Source: JBCCCJ01 sp039029315
GTDB taxonomy: Bacteria; Bacteroidota; Bacteroidia; J057
Direction of reading: 5' to 3'
Assembly (NCBI GenBank): GCA_039029315.1
Contig: JBCCGK010000049.1
Location: forward strand, 15,237 to 79,236
DNA length: 64,000 nt
The first letter of the stretch is position 1. Each line of letters opens with the position of its first letter. Under the pieces are notes generated by a model. It did not search any database. It was not told where the DNA came from and was given only the letters and a program-made list of their open reading frames with translations. A program made the translations under genes and the position numbers. Below, piece by piece: positions 1-9,400 of this stretch.

Positions 1-599
1 CGGGAAAGAACAAGTGTTTCAGGATGTGCCGTCTTCCATTCCCCCCAGCTAGTAGTAGTGGTGGGAAGATAAGTCAGAGGCGTTCCTTTTTGTGGACCAT
101 TGATCGCCTCGCCCCGGAGCTGGGACCAAAGAGATTCTGTTGCACGATCATAGAGGAGAACATCACTGTTATACAAAAGGCCTGATACACCGAAGGTTGA
201 GGATGCATCTCCTACCCTCCCATCTACAGCCACGCCGCTCCCACAAAGAGGACAGTAGGTCACAGAGACCATCTGATCTGCGAAGACATCATTCACGACC
301 TCATGATAGTCCAGAATAGAAATGGGATAGGCCTTGGCAATGCCATGCAGAACGACTCCCAGAACTTTGTCTTCTGGCATCAAATCCTCTGCTTCAGCAA
401 CCGACAAAAACCTCGGATGTTCTATGGGAGGAATGCCATCTCTGGGAGGTCCGCCTCGGCGGATTTCATTCGCAGGAACAAGCGGATCAAGGATCACAAA
501 CCCATTGAGGGAGAGGGGAGGTTGAGAAAAGGAGTCAGGTATCAGGAAACCCAACAAGAAGACAAGAGAGAAAAAGCGATATCTGACAATCATTTTCAT
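1..599 (-). CDS. DUF3179 domain secreted protein (3' part outside the window)
   Basis: The reading frame starts with ATG at 599 and runs off the left edge, so only the first 199 residues are visible. Residues 1-25 look like a signal peptide (basic start, hydrophobic LVFLLGFLI stretch, then SFSQ). The rest matches the DUF3179 family: a VTYCPLCGS motif with paired cysteines, then FGVSGLLYNSDVLLYDR and ESLWSQ, then a W-x-x-W segment. The function of the family is not established; export to the envelope is likely. The gene diverges from the nitrilase gene. The family call is firm, but the C-terminal half cannot be assessed. Confidence 0.85.
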   Translation of the reverse strand, partial: MKMIVRYRFFSLVFLLGFLIPDSFSQPPLSLNGFVILDPLVPANEIRRGGPPRDGIPPIEHPRFLSVAEAEDLMPEDKVLGVVLHGIAKAYPISILDYHEVVNDVFADQMVSVTYCPLCGSGVAVDGRVGDASSTFGVSGLLYNSDVLLYDRATESLWSQLRGEAINGPQKGTPLTYLPTTTTSWGEWKTAHPETLVLS

Positions 600-672
600 T
601 GACATGAGAGGGTGGGAGTGTGTAGCTTGTGATTTTCAGGCAATGCATATGAATACAGACAAGATTGAAAAT

Positions 673-1599
673 ATGGAGAATATGACCACTGTTGCAGTCG
701 TTCAGGCGACGCCAGTTCTATTTGATCGGGTTGCGACCATTGAGAAGGTAGACAAATGGGTCAAAAAAGCATCTGAACAAGGGGCGCAACTGCTGCTTTT
801 CCCGGAAGCCTTTATTCCAGCTTATCCCAGAGGCATGGGATTTGGGGCAGTTGTGGGAAGTCGATCTTTGGAAGGGCGGAAGCAATGGCAACGATATTAT
901 GAACAAAGTCTGGCCATACCTGGACCAGGGGTGGATGCTTTGGCTGAGATCGCAGGGCGCCATCAAGTATTTCTTGCGATAGGTGTGATCGAACGAGAAG
1001 CGAGAGGGGGGACATTGTATTGCACCTTACTCTATTTTGGGCCAGATGGTCGACTGCTGGGAAAACATCGCAAACTCAAACCAACAGGCTCAGAGCGCCT
1101 GATTTGGGGAGAAGGAGACGGAAGTAGTCTGACGACACTGGACACCAATATTGGACGAATTGGGGGACTCATTTGTTGGGAAAACTATATGCCTCTGGCT
1201 CGAATGGCGATGTATCAACAGGGGGTTCAGATTTACTTGGCACCAACAGCCGATGCGAGAGACAGCTGGGAGTCCAGCATGGTTCACATTGCTTGTGAAG
1301 GACGCTGCTTTGTTCTGAGTTGCAATCAGTATGTCCAGAAAAGCGATTATCCCAAAGCCTACAAAGCCGAGTTGAAAGGATGGCCCGACATCATGTCTCG
1401 GGGTGGAAGTATGATTGTCTCGCCCTTGGGAGAAGTACTTGCGGGGCCATTATATGATCAGGAAGGCATATTATATGCTGATATAGATGTGGGAGAAACC
1501 ATTCGAGGCAAAATGGACTTCGATGTGGTCGGGCACTATGGAAGGCCGGATGTCTTTCGATTTGAGGTGAATGGAATGCCGGAAATCCTTTCGGTATAA
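673..1599 (+). CDS. Nitrilase / carbon-nitrogen hydrolase
   Basis: This is a full-length nitrilase-superfamily enzyme that probably hydrolyses a nitrile or a related C-N bond in the cytoplasm. Numbered from the ATG at 673, the catalytic triad is complete: Glu45 in FPEAF, Lys134 in HRKLKPT and Cys168 in LICWENYMP. The Pro-Glu-Ala-Phe and Cys-Trp-Glu-Asn context is typical of aliphatic/aryl nitrilases rather than amidases. The frame is open back to an ATG at 604, but that would leave 4 bp to the divergent gene and add a tail unlike the family. ATGs at 673 or 682 fit better. A weak promoter-like pair (TTG at 599, TAGCTTGT at 622) lies upstream. The substrate cannot be told from sequence. Confidence 0.9.
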   Translation: MENMTTVAVVQATPVLFDRVATIEKVDKWVKKASEQGAQLLLFPEAFIPAYPRGMGFGAVVGSRSLEGRKQWQRYYEQSLAIPGPGVDALAEIAGRHQVFLAIGVIEREARGGTLYCTLLYFGPDGRLLGKHRKLKPTGSERLIWGEGDGSSLTTLDTNIGRIGGLICWENYMPLARMAMYQQGVQIYLAPTADARDSWESSMVHIACEGRCFVLSCNQYVQKSDYPKAYKAELKGWPDIMSRGGSMIVSPLGEVLAGPLYDQEGILYADIDVGETIRGKMDFDVVGHYGRPDVFRFEVNGMPEILSV

Positions 1600-1650
1600 A
1601 GAAAGTGGGATGCATGGGAATGGTCAACATTCCTCTGCATCCCGTATTGA

Positions 1651-3447
1651 TTAATACCGCACCTCATCCATTCTACTTCCGTCAGTATTGTCCAGATTTT
1701 CCAAAGACAATACACCACGAGGGCAAACAGCCGCACATACCCCACAACCAACACAAGAAGAGCGGACGATATTTTGTCCTCTTTGAGCATAAGCTCTCAC
1801 ATCGATCCCCATCTCGCAATAGGTGGAGCAGTTGCCACAAGAGATACATTGTCCCCCATTGGTCGTAATGCGGAAGCGGGATTTGAATCGCTGGACCAAT
1901 CCCAAATAAGCCGCAAGTGGGCAGCCAAAGCGACACCAGACCCGATTTCCCATCAATGGATAGAAACCTGTACCGACCACACCGGCGAAAATGGCACCTA
2001 TTCCGAAGCCATACCAGGAGCGAACCGTATAGCTATTCAATCCCAGGACGGTACTACTCTTCGTGAAAACCGTATATAGCGCCAGGGCAGTCATCACTAC
2101 AGCAAATACCAGCACACTGTGGATTAACCAGCGTTCGATTTTCCAGGCATTGAGGGATTTGTCTGACAGTTGTCGGTAAGGATCGCCCAAGGTTTCAGCC
2201 AAGCCCCCGCAACCACATACCCAGGAACAATACCATCTTTTGCCATAAAAGTAAGTGAACAAGGGAACACCGATCAAGGTCAAGGCAATTCCCCAACCGA
2301 TCATCCAGATTCCCAGATTTCCTGAAGAGAGATGATTTTGAATATTGTAATCAAAAAAGAAGGAATAATTGAGGGGCCAGGCATTCTTCATATCCAGGGC
2401 AGGCGCATTGAGTTTGGCCAAAAGCTCCGGGATCAAAAAAGCAAAGCCTGTCTGGAAGAACATGATAGAGGCGGTCCTGACTTGGTGATATCGACTATGC
2501 CGATATTTGCCAAACATGCGGATACCCATCACAATCACCGACAAGGTATACAGCGTCCCATACATGAACCATCGATCCGCTGCAGCACCTTCTCCCCTCA
2601 GCCACTTGGCAATTGGGTCAAACAACACAATCCACTCTGTAATGGCATATGGCACAAAATAGAGCATAATGTAAAAGCCAATCAGAAAGGCCCCAATCAG
2701 GATGCCAATCAAGCCTCTGGAAGTCGCTGATTTGTGATAAATGCCATTGTGCTTGATCCCGGGATGGCCATCGAAGAAAGCAGGATATACATAGATCAAT
2801 CCTCCAATGGTGCCCATGACGATGATTAGAAAGAAGAAGGCATACTTGTGGTTCCAAAAAAGACCATGTGCAGCTCCTTTGACAATGCTGAATTTTACAT
2901 CGAGCATATCTCCATCTTGAACCTGGAGGTTGCGGAGATAGCCATTGATCGCATTTTGGACGCCTTGACCTGCCTGTTCCTGAAATGCGGACTCGCTGTC
3001 ATAGGGGCGGTCGATAAGCCAACCCGTATAATCGGAGACAATTTGGCGCATGGATTCTGGAAGGAGTGCATTGGCTTGCTCCCGAGAGGCCTGCGTCATG
3101 GTGAAACTGCCTCCATCCTCGACCATGACTTTTGCCATATATTGTTTGAACAGCGATTCAGAGACACCATTGTCTTGTGCAATCTGTTCATTGGTGGCAT
3201 CTATGATGCGATTCAGACGAGGAATGAAGGAGAATTTTCCGCCTAAATCTTCTGCTTTCAGTTTACTCAACTCTTCTATCAGTGGGCCAGAGAAAGGTTT
3301 AGCACCCAGACTGTTTTGCATCAGTTGTTCGATGCGTTGAAGGCTGCTCGTGTCGATGTCATATCGGGTAGGCAGCAAGATCATGAGAAATAAGCCTAGT
3401 GCTGTGAGAAAAATCACCAGACCGATTCGTTTGATGGAAGTCATCAT
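1651..3447 (-). CDS. NosR/NapH-type membrane polyferredoxin
   Basis: This is a membrane-bound electron-transfer protein of about 598 residues. It has an N-terminal hydrophobic anchor, a roughly 170-residue extracytoplasmic part, several membrane segments and a C-terminal ferredoxin domain. Two classical 4Fe-4S motifs are visible near the end, CISCGNCSTYCEMG and CVGCGVCAAVCPRG. Earlier come two membrane-edge cysteine motifs, CSWVCGCGG and CRFGCP. The second is the usual CX3CP of NapH/NosR proteins; the first lacks the usual Pro after the second Cys and adds a third Cys. Start choice is between adjacent ATGs at 3447 and 3444. It lies 46 bp after the FAD oxidoreductase on the same strand, so the pair probably carries electrons from NAD(P)H through flavin to iron-sulfur clusters. 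The terminal acceptor is unknown. Confidence 0.85.
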   Translation of the reverse strand: MMTSIKRIGLVIFLTALGLFLMILLPTRYDIDTSSLQRIEQLMQNSLGAKPFSGPLIEELSKLKAEDLGGKFSFIPRLNRIIDATNEQIAQDNGVSESLFKQYMAKVMVEDGGSFTMTQASREQANALLPESMRQIVSDYTGWLIDRPYDSESAFQEQAGQGVQNAINGYLRNLQVQDGDMLDVKFSIVKGAAHGLFWNHKYAFFFLIIVMGTIGGLIYVYPAFFDGHPGIKHNGIYHKSATSRGLIGILIGAFLIGFYIMLYFVPYAITEWIVLFDPIAKWLRGEGAAADRWFMYGTLYTLSVIVMGIRMFGKYRHSRYHQVRTASIMFFQTGFAFLIPELLAKLNAPALDMKNAWPLNYSFFFDYNIQNHLSSGNLGIWMIGWGIALTLIGVPLFTYFYGKRWYCSWVCGCGGLAETLGDPYRQLSDKSLNAWKIERWLIHSVLVFAVVMTALALYTVFTKSSTVLGLNSYTVRSWYGFGIGAIFAGVVGTGFYPLMGNRVWCRFGCPLAAYLGLVQRFKSRFRITTNGGQCISCGNCSTYCEMGIDVRAYAQRGQNIVRSSCVGCGVCAAVCPRGVLSLENLDNTDGSRMDEVRY

Positions 3448-3493
3448 ATTGTGAGAGAATGAGAAAGTCAAAAATTGGAGAAATGGAGAAAAA

Positions 3494-5005
3494 TTATGTC
3501 CAACTGATTCGTTCGAATCCCTTGGAAAAGCCCTGGTACAACAATTCTATACCCCGGACAAGGCCAACTGTCAGTACGAAGCCTCCGATGCCCCGGATAA
3601 TGCTGGCGCTTGGTTGAGAAAAGGCAAGGGAGAGGCCCATGATTGCCAAAGCTACGCCAACAAGGATTCCAATACTCATCATCAAGGGGCGGACAGAGTG
3701 TTTTTCCAATTCAATTGGGGGGCGTTCTGGATTCTGCTCCTGGTAGAGACTTGCCAGTTCAGCTTCATATTGGGGGAAAAATTCAGGATCGAAATTGGCT
3801 CGACTGAGCTGCGCCAGAACGGTCTCAATATGCGCACCGGATTCAATCCACTGGACACAGACATCTTGCCGAAACCGGATGCCCATCAGATTGAATCCCA
3901 AAATTCTCTTCTGTTCCTCTGCATAGACCAGACGAATAGATTTATGTTCGCTGGGATGTTGCCAATACAAGTGTTTTTCCCCAGCTCTGACAGAATTGCC
4001 TACCGCTCCGTAGACCTGATACTCCATATCCATAAATTTGGCAGAATTGAACCAGGTATGCTGTTGATAGATGGTTGGATTCCCTGTCAAGGTTTTGGCA
4101 AGGACAGGTCCCATGAGTTTGCCAGTATACCAGACGGCCTCCACCCCTCTCCGTCCGGGAGCTGGATTTCGCAATTCTGCACAATCACCAATGGCATAGA
4201 TATCTTTGACACTTGTCTCGAGATATTCATCTACAAAAAATCCTCTCCCAGTCTCAATCTCTGTTCCTTGAGCCAACTCCTTCCTGGCGTGCACACCGGC
4301 TGTCAATCCTACAAATTGGCAGGGGATCTCTTCTCCCTTGCTGGTGATCACCGCTCTCACTTTTCCGTTCTTGTCAGGGAGAATTTCTTTGAGCTCTGTC
4401 TGAAGTTGCAGATCTATCCCGCCGGCCCGGAAGATTTCCTGATTGATCAATTCTGATTCTTCCGGTGGCATGACGCCATTCCAAAAACTGCCCTCCCGAA
4501 CCAGAAATGTCACCGGAATATGGCGAGAGTGAAACATCTCTGCCATTTCAATCCCGATCAATCCTCCTCCGACTATCACGGCACGTTCCAAACCCTCGGA
4601 GTATTTCTCCATATTGTCGAGGTCCTGCTTGCTATACATCCCCTGTACCCCTTCCAAATCCTGTCCGGGCCACCCGAATTTATTCGGTTCTGAGCCCGTT
4701 GCTAACACCAATTTGTCATAATTGAGTGAGTGGCCATCTGAGAAATGGATACGCTTATGAGCTGCTTCTAGCTGGCTGACCGTTTTCCGAACAAGATTGA
4801 TCTTGTTTTTGCCCCAAAACCAGGGTTCATAGGGCTGAGTATGTTCGAACTTCATATGGCCCATGTAGATGTACATGAGGGCAGTCCTGGACCAAAAATA
4901 ATCGGTTTCTGCCGAGATGACAGTGATTTGAGCATCACTGAGCTTGCGGACGTGGCGGGCAGTGCTGATTCCGGCGATGCCATTTCCGATAATGACGATG
5001 TGCAT
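3494..5005 (-). CDS. FAD/NAD(P)-dependent oxidoreductase with C-terminal membrane anchor
   Basis: A two-dinucleotide-fold flavoprotein of the rubredoxin/nitrite reductase type. An FAD-binding GNGIAG motif is at residues 7-12 and an NAD-binding GGGLIGIEMAE motif lies near the middle. The FAD-closing motif DIYAIGDCAE is intact. No redox-active CxxC is seen, so it is not a disulfide reductase. The last 70 residues hold two hydrophobic segments (SIGILVGVALAIMGL and IIRGIGGFVLTVGLV), which should fix it to the membrane beside the polyferredoxin encoded 46 bp downstream. The start is ATG at 5005. The membrane tail is unusual for this family and supports a joint complex with the polyferredoxin. Confidence 0.88.
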   Translation of the reverse strand: MHIVIIGNGIAGISTARHVRKLSDAQITVISAETDYFWSRTALMYIYMGHMKFEHTQPYEPWFWGKNKINLVRKTVSQLEAAHKRIHFSDGHSLNYDKLVLATGSEPNKFGWPGQDLEGVQGMYSKQDLDNMEKYSEGLERAVIVGGGLIGIEMAEMFHSRHIPVTFLVREGSFWNGVMPPEESELINQEIFRAGGIDLQLQTELKEILPDKNGKVRAVITSKGEEIPCQFVGLTAGVHARKELAQGTEIETGRGFFVDEYLETSVKDIYAIGDCAELRNPAPGRRGVEAVWYTGKLMGPVLAKTLTGNPTIYQQHTWFNSAKFMDMEYQVYGAVGNSVRAGEKHLYWQHPSEHKSIRLVYAEEQKRILGFNLMGIRFRQDVCVQWIESGAHIETVLAQLSRANFDPEFFPQYEAELASLYQEQNPERPPIELEKHSVRPLMMSIGILVGVALAIMGLSLAFSQPSASIIRGIGGFVLTVGLVRGIELLYQGFSKGFERISWT

Positions 5006-5359
5006 AAAAACGGTTTGTGAAGATCGTATAGTAGAAGGAAATACTGATGTTTTGCTGGAGAAGGAACGTTCTTAGGCTTGGACACCAGACGTATCAAAAG
5101 ACCAAGCAGAGGAAAGATAGGAAACTTTGACCACTGGGCCAATCGAGAGAGTTTTGAATGGCCCCCAAAAATCAATGTCTGTCCTGAGTCCAAAGGATAC
5201 AGGTGGCACAAGTTCGAGGAATGAACTGCCAAGTCTTCGAACATTTTGGAATAAGAATAGTGGCAGCCAAATGAAATTGGAAGTACGCATAAGATATATT
5301 GGTGATTGGCTCAAAGAAAGCCATTCACCATGGTTGAATGTGTCGGATGGATTACGATT
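5006..5359. other. Intergenic region without a convincing gene
   Basis: This 354-bp gap separates two minus-strand genes, so it must hold the promoter of the oxidoreductase gene. The only frame of note is on the minus strand (ATG at 5287 to about 5072); its product is rich in aromatic and small residues and vaguely like a beta-barrel fragment, but it shows no recognisable motif or ribosome-binding site. No good TTG-N20-TAnnTTTG match was found. It may be a gene relic or nothing. Confidence 0.4.
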
Positions 5360-6463
5360 TTAAGAAAAAAATGAAAAACCTCCTTCCGGTGGAAGGTGGA
5401 TAGATCCTGTGACGGAGGCCATTCGTGCCCCCGTGGCCTTATCCAGAATCGTCGGTTTGCCGAGCAATGTGCGGAGGCCCAGAAAGGCAAACACAATAGC
5501 TTCTTTATAATCGATCCACAAATCCGGGATAGAATCATCCAGCCTGATATTCAACTCTGCCAATTCTTTCTCCAGACAAGCCATGAAGAAGTGATTATGT
5601 CTCCCGCCTCCCGAAGCGAACATCGTTTGACCATGTGCACCAACTGTCTTGGCAGCGGCAGCAATTTGGCGGGCACTATGTACACAGAGGGTATGAAGTA
5701 AATCTTCTGCCGGAAGATTGGATGCTTGAAGCACAGGCAGCATTTCCCTTTCCACCCATTCCCAGCCCAGAGATTTTGGTGGAGCTGCCTGATAAAAAGG
5801 AATGGCATCCAGTTTTTGCAATAGGTCTGCATTCAATTCTCCACTTGCTGCAACCTGACCTCCCGGATCATATTCTGTGTCAGCCTCTGGAAATGCCCGG
5901 ACAAAAATGTGATTGAGGATGCCATTGCAGGAAGAAATGTCAAAGGCTTTGTCTTGGTAAGCAATATTGCTGAAGCCCCCCAGATTAAGAAACAATGTAT
6001 GAGAGGGAAATAGATATTTTTCTCCAAGCGGGACGAGTGGTGCACCTTCTCCCCCAAGAGCAACATCCTTATTGCGAAAATTACTGACAAGGGGACAAGG
6101 AAGATAACTGACAGCAGTTTCTCCATCCCCAATCTGTGCAGTAAAGGTTTTGTTGGGCTGATGAAAGATTGTTTGACCGTGAATGGAGACAAAATCAGGA
6201 GCCACATGTTTTGCATCCATGAATGCCCGAATGGTTTTTCCTAGCCAATGCCCAAAATATACATGGGTTTTGGCATAGGTCTCAGCAGATTGCTCCGGCA
6301 GATTGAGCAATCTTGATTTCCAGAGATCCCCAAACGGAACTTGTCCAACCTCTTTCAACTCAAAGGTGTACTGATCTCCTTCGACCTGAAAATCACAAAC
6401 GGCAATGTCCAGTCCGTCCAAAGACGTACCGGACATTGTTCCTATTCCCTGATAACGTTTCAT
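5360..6463 (-). CDS. anmK: Anhydro-N-acetylmuramic acid kinase
   Basis: AnmK phosphorylates and opens 1,6-anhydro-N-acetylmuramic acid, a product of cell-wall turnover, to give MurNAc-6-phosphate. The 367-residue length is normal for the family. Visible family signatures are the N-terminal GTMSGTSLDGLDIA phosphate-binding loop, the SIHGQTIFH motif, NLGGFSNI, the YDPGGQ-like segment and the C-terminal SGGGRHN motif. The frame is open upstream to 6736 on the minus strand, but the family starts at the ATG at 6463, which is 4 bp after the stop of the protease gene. This tight spacing suggests co-transcription with the protease genes. The last codons overlap a terminator-like hairpin. Confidence 0.96.
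   Translation of the reverse strand: MKRYQGIGTMSGTSLDGLDIAVCDFQVEGDQYTFELKEVGQVPFGDLWKSRLLNLPEQSAETYAKTHVYFGHWLGKTIRAFMDAKHVAPDFVSIHGQTIFHQPNKTFTAQIGDGETAVSYLPCPLVSNFRNKDVALGGEGAPLVPLGEKYLFPSHTLFLNLGGFSNIAYQDKAFDISSCNGILNHIFVRAFPEADTEYDPGGQVAASGELNADLLQKLDAIPFYQAAPPKSLGWEWVEREMLPVLQASNLPAEDLLHTLCVHSARQIAAAAKTVGAHGQTMFASGGGRHNHFFMACLEKELAELNIRLDDSIPDLWIDYKEAIVFAFLGLRTLLGKPTILDKATGARMASVTGSIHLPPEGGFSFFS
5363..5396 (-). terminator. Possible intrinsic terminator overlapping the end of anmK
   Basis: Read on the minus strand, a CCTTCC-ACC-GGAAGG hairpin (5382-5396) is followed by two T-rich runs (5364-5378). These encode the last residues of AnmK and reach the stop codon at 5360-5362. The arrangement would end the whole protease-anmK transcript inside the final codons. 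The 6-bp stem is short and there is an AGG spacer before the T run. Confidence 0.45.
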
Positions 6464-6467
6464 GTAA

Positions 6468-9400
6468 TTATTTGATGAGCACCTTTTCCCAAAGCGCACC
6501 CTGTTCAGTTCGTATTTCCAACAAATATATGCCGCTGGCCAAAGGCTGGACATGAATCTTCTCAGCCAAAACTGCCTGATGTTTGTTGGTAGCTGTTTGA
6601 TGGAGCAATTGACCCTGCATATTGGACAGGCGCAGATCCACTTCTCCGGTCCATTGCCCTTCCAATTCAATGAATAGATCTGTCTGAACAGGATTGGGAT
6701 ACACATGGACCTGTAACAAGTCTTGGAGATCTCCAATGGCTGTAGGACCTAAGGTAATAGCAATGTCAAAATCAAAAACACCAATCCACCCCCCATCAGC
6801 ATTTGCTACATCAAAACGAAAATGATCTGCCAAAACCGCATCTCCATTGTTGAGATAGGTGAGTTGGTTCAGGTTGATGTCCTCTTGTGTAAATGTTTGG
6901 CCAGCAAGGAGGCTCTGCCCATTCAACAAGACACCTCCATGCAAGGGAGGCTCAACCAGGGTGAAGATAAGATCAGTAGGGCCACTGACAGCATCAGTAG
7001 CTTCCAACAAAAGGGATGGGATGGTGTCTAGATGCCATTGAACTGTGGACAAGGGTTGATTCGTGATCAGTTCAGGGGTAGATCCGCCATCAGTGCAGAT
7101 TTCCAACCCCCAGGCCAGTAACTCTCCACCCATAAAGTTGGCATTGTCAACAATTTTGAGCGTCCAGGTCCCTGTAGCTGGTTCTCCAATGAAACTGGAT
7201 AACTCATCCTGTGGCCGAAAATACTCGCCCTGGAAAGGGGGACAATTGATCATGGATTCCCAGGAATCATCATCAAAATTCAGATGAAAGTCATTGCCTT
7301 GATTCGCACAAATGCCGGAAAACAAGATGGTTTCTGTTGAAGAAGGACTGATGAGAGAAACAGTTATTTCTTCCAGCGCATCATGTGAACCAATCAGATC
7401 GACGATTCTGATATCTGAGACATTCCCTGGAAGCGTGACCTCGAGTTCTGACAGTGCTTCTCTTGTGCTCCCAAAGACAGGAATGACTTGCGGAACATCT
7501 GCACTTGTATCTGCTAGACATTCACCCGTTTGAAGTCCATTTATAGGAAAATATGGACCATTCCCACAGACATTCTCTGCACGTGCTCTCCAGTAGTAGG
7601 TGGCCGTTGTATCCAGGGATATCTGAAGAATATATCCTGGATCTTGAAGCCCGGTTTTTGATATAAGGGTAGTAGAGTCAAAAGCCGGGGAGGTCGCCAA
7701 CTCAAATCGATAACTGGAAGCAGCGGGGTCAGCCTGCCAGCCAAATACATGACCGTAGGTCGTGCCCGCAGCACCATTTGGAGGAGAGCTTTGACTCAAT
7801 ATTTGTGGAAATTCATTGGAGATTTCGATATCAATAGTTTGGGGAACTCCGGGAGCACCAGAAGCAGAAGCAACAAATGTGATCTGATAGATTCCCGCTA
7901 CAGCAGCACTGCTGGTAGTGATTACCAGTTCTGCGGTATCATCAACCATCATTGGTGTGGGCTGTACACTCAAATTGACTCCGGCTGGCAGTCCGGCCCC
8001 GAAGTTAAATGTGATCGGATTGTTGAATCCCAACAAGGAGGTCGATACGATCGGGATGGAGCTTTGCCCATCCTCACACACTGCCAATCTCTGGTCTCGC
8101 AAATAGATATCAAAAGAAGGAGATGTGGGAGCCTCAATCACAAAATCTTCATTCGAAATATCGAAAAACACATTGTCGTGCGCCTGAACCCTGATCCGAC
8201 AAGTCTGGCTGGGGGTGTTCGGAACCATAATTGTCGAGAGTCCATTATTCGGAACATCTGAAGCCAGGACAGTTGGATAGGTCAGGCCTCCGTCCAGAGA
8301 CAAGAGAAGATCAACCGTTTGGCAATTGACCGGTTGTGCATCTGTATTGGCGACATCCCACCGAATACTTTGAGGGGTTTGGGTGAGCCAAACCATAGAT
8401 GAGGTATTGGGTTCGGTAACAAGAAATGGTCCTGCTGTTTCCCACACATGCATTTCCATTTCATCCCAATTCACACCGCCATGATTATCCCGAACGGTCA
8501 AGCGGAAGGTCATATCTCTTTGATAATTGGGCAGAATCTCTCCTCTGGTCTGCGTGTTATTGATGATATCGGAGAGAGAAGGAAAGGTGCGGGAAGGAGT
8601 CCCGACGGGTGAAAAACTTCGAAAAAGCGGGGCATTGCCGACAGGGATATTGGGATGTCCCGCCGGTCCTAAATCAAATTGCTCCCAGCAGTATGTCAAG
8701 GCATCTCCATCAGGATCAGATCCATTGCCTATCAGTTCAAATGGAGTGGACTGAGGAATGAACATCCCACTTGCTCCAGCTGATACAGAAGGTTCCTGAT
8801 TGTTGAGTGGGATGGTGTCGCCACAATTTCGCGATTGAACGACATCGAACACAAACTGTATGGAGGCATTGTGATAATATTCATTTGGCGCAAATTGCAG
8901 GTTCTGTGGGGCACATAGTCCAGGATAACTCATGATGGTACTTCCGCTTCCAGGCTCGTAGGCAGAATTGTTCGAACGATTGTCAAAACACCCACCTGTC
9001 ACGCTGTTGAAGGTATGAGGCGAACCGAGCTGATGCCCAATTTCGTGTGCGACAGTATGAAAAAATGCTGAACCAATTGGAGGCTGTCCACCAGAGCAGC
9101 CTCTCCCTTTTACAGAGGTGCAGATGCTCATGAGAGAGGCAATACCCAATGCGCCGTCTGAGCGGCGGGTGAAAAGATGACCAATGTCAAAATTATTCAG
9201 GCCAATTCTTTGCTCAAGAAACGTATTGTTCTCGAAAAGAATTTGTGGTGACACATTCCCTGGATCTGAGAATGGATCATCGGCATTGCTAGAGATGATC
9301 AAGGTGTCATTATTGGGGATCAATGTTAGCCGAATGGCAAAATCTCTTTCTATGACAGCATTGACCTGGTTGAGAATGGTGACCATGGCAGACATGGCGC

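Noticed and set aside
5072..5314. Short minus-strand frame in the gap before the FAD oxidoreductase gene
   Set aside because: No motif, ribosome-binding site or promoter; kept only as a remark in the intergenic entry.
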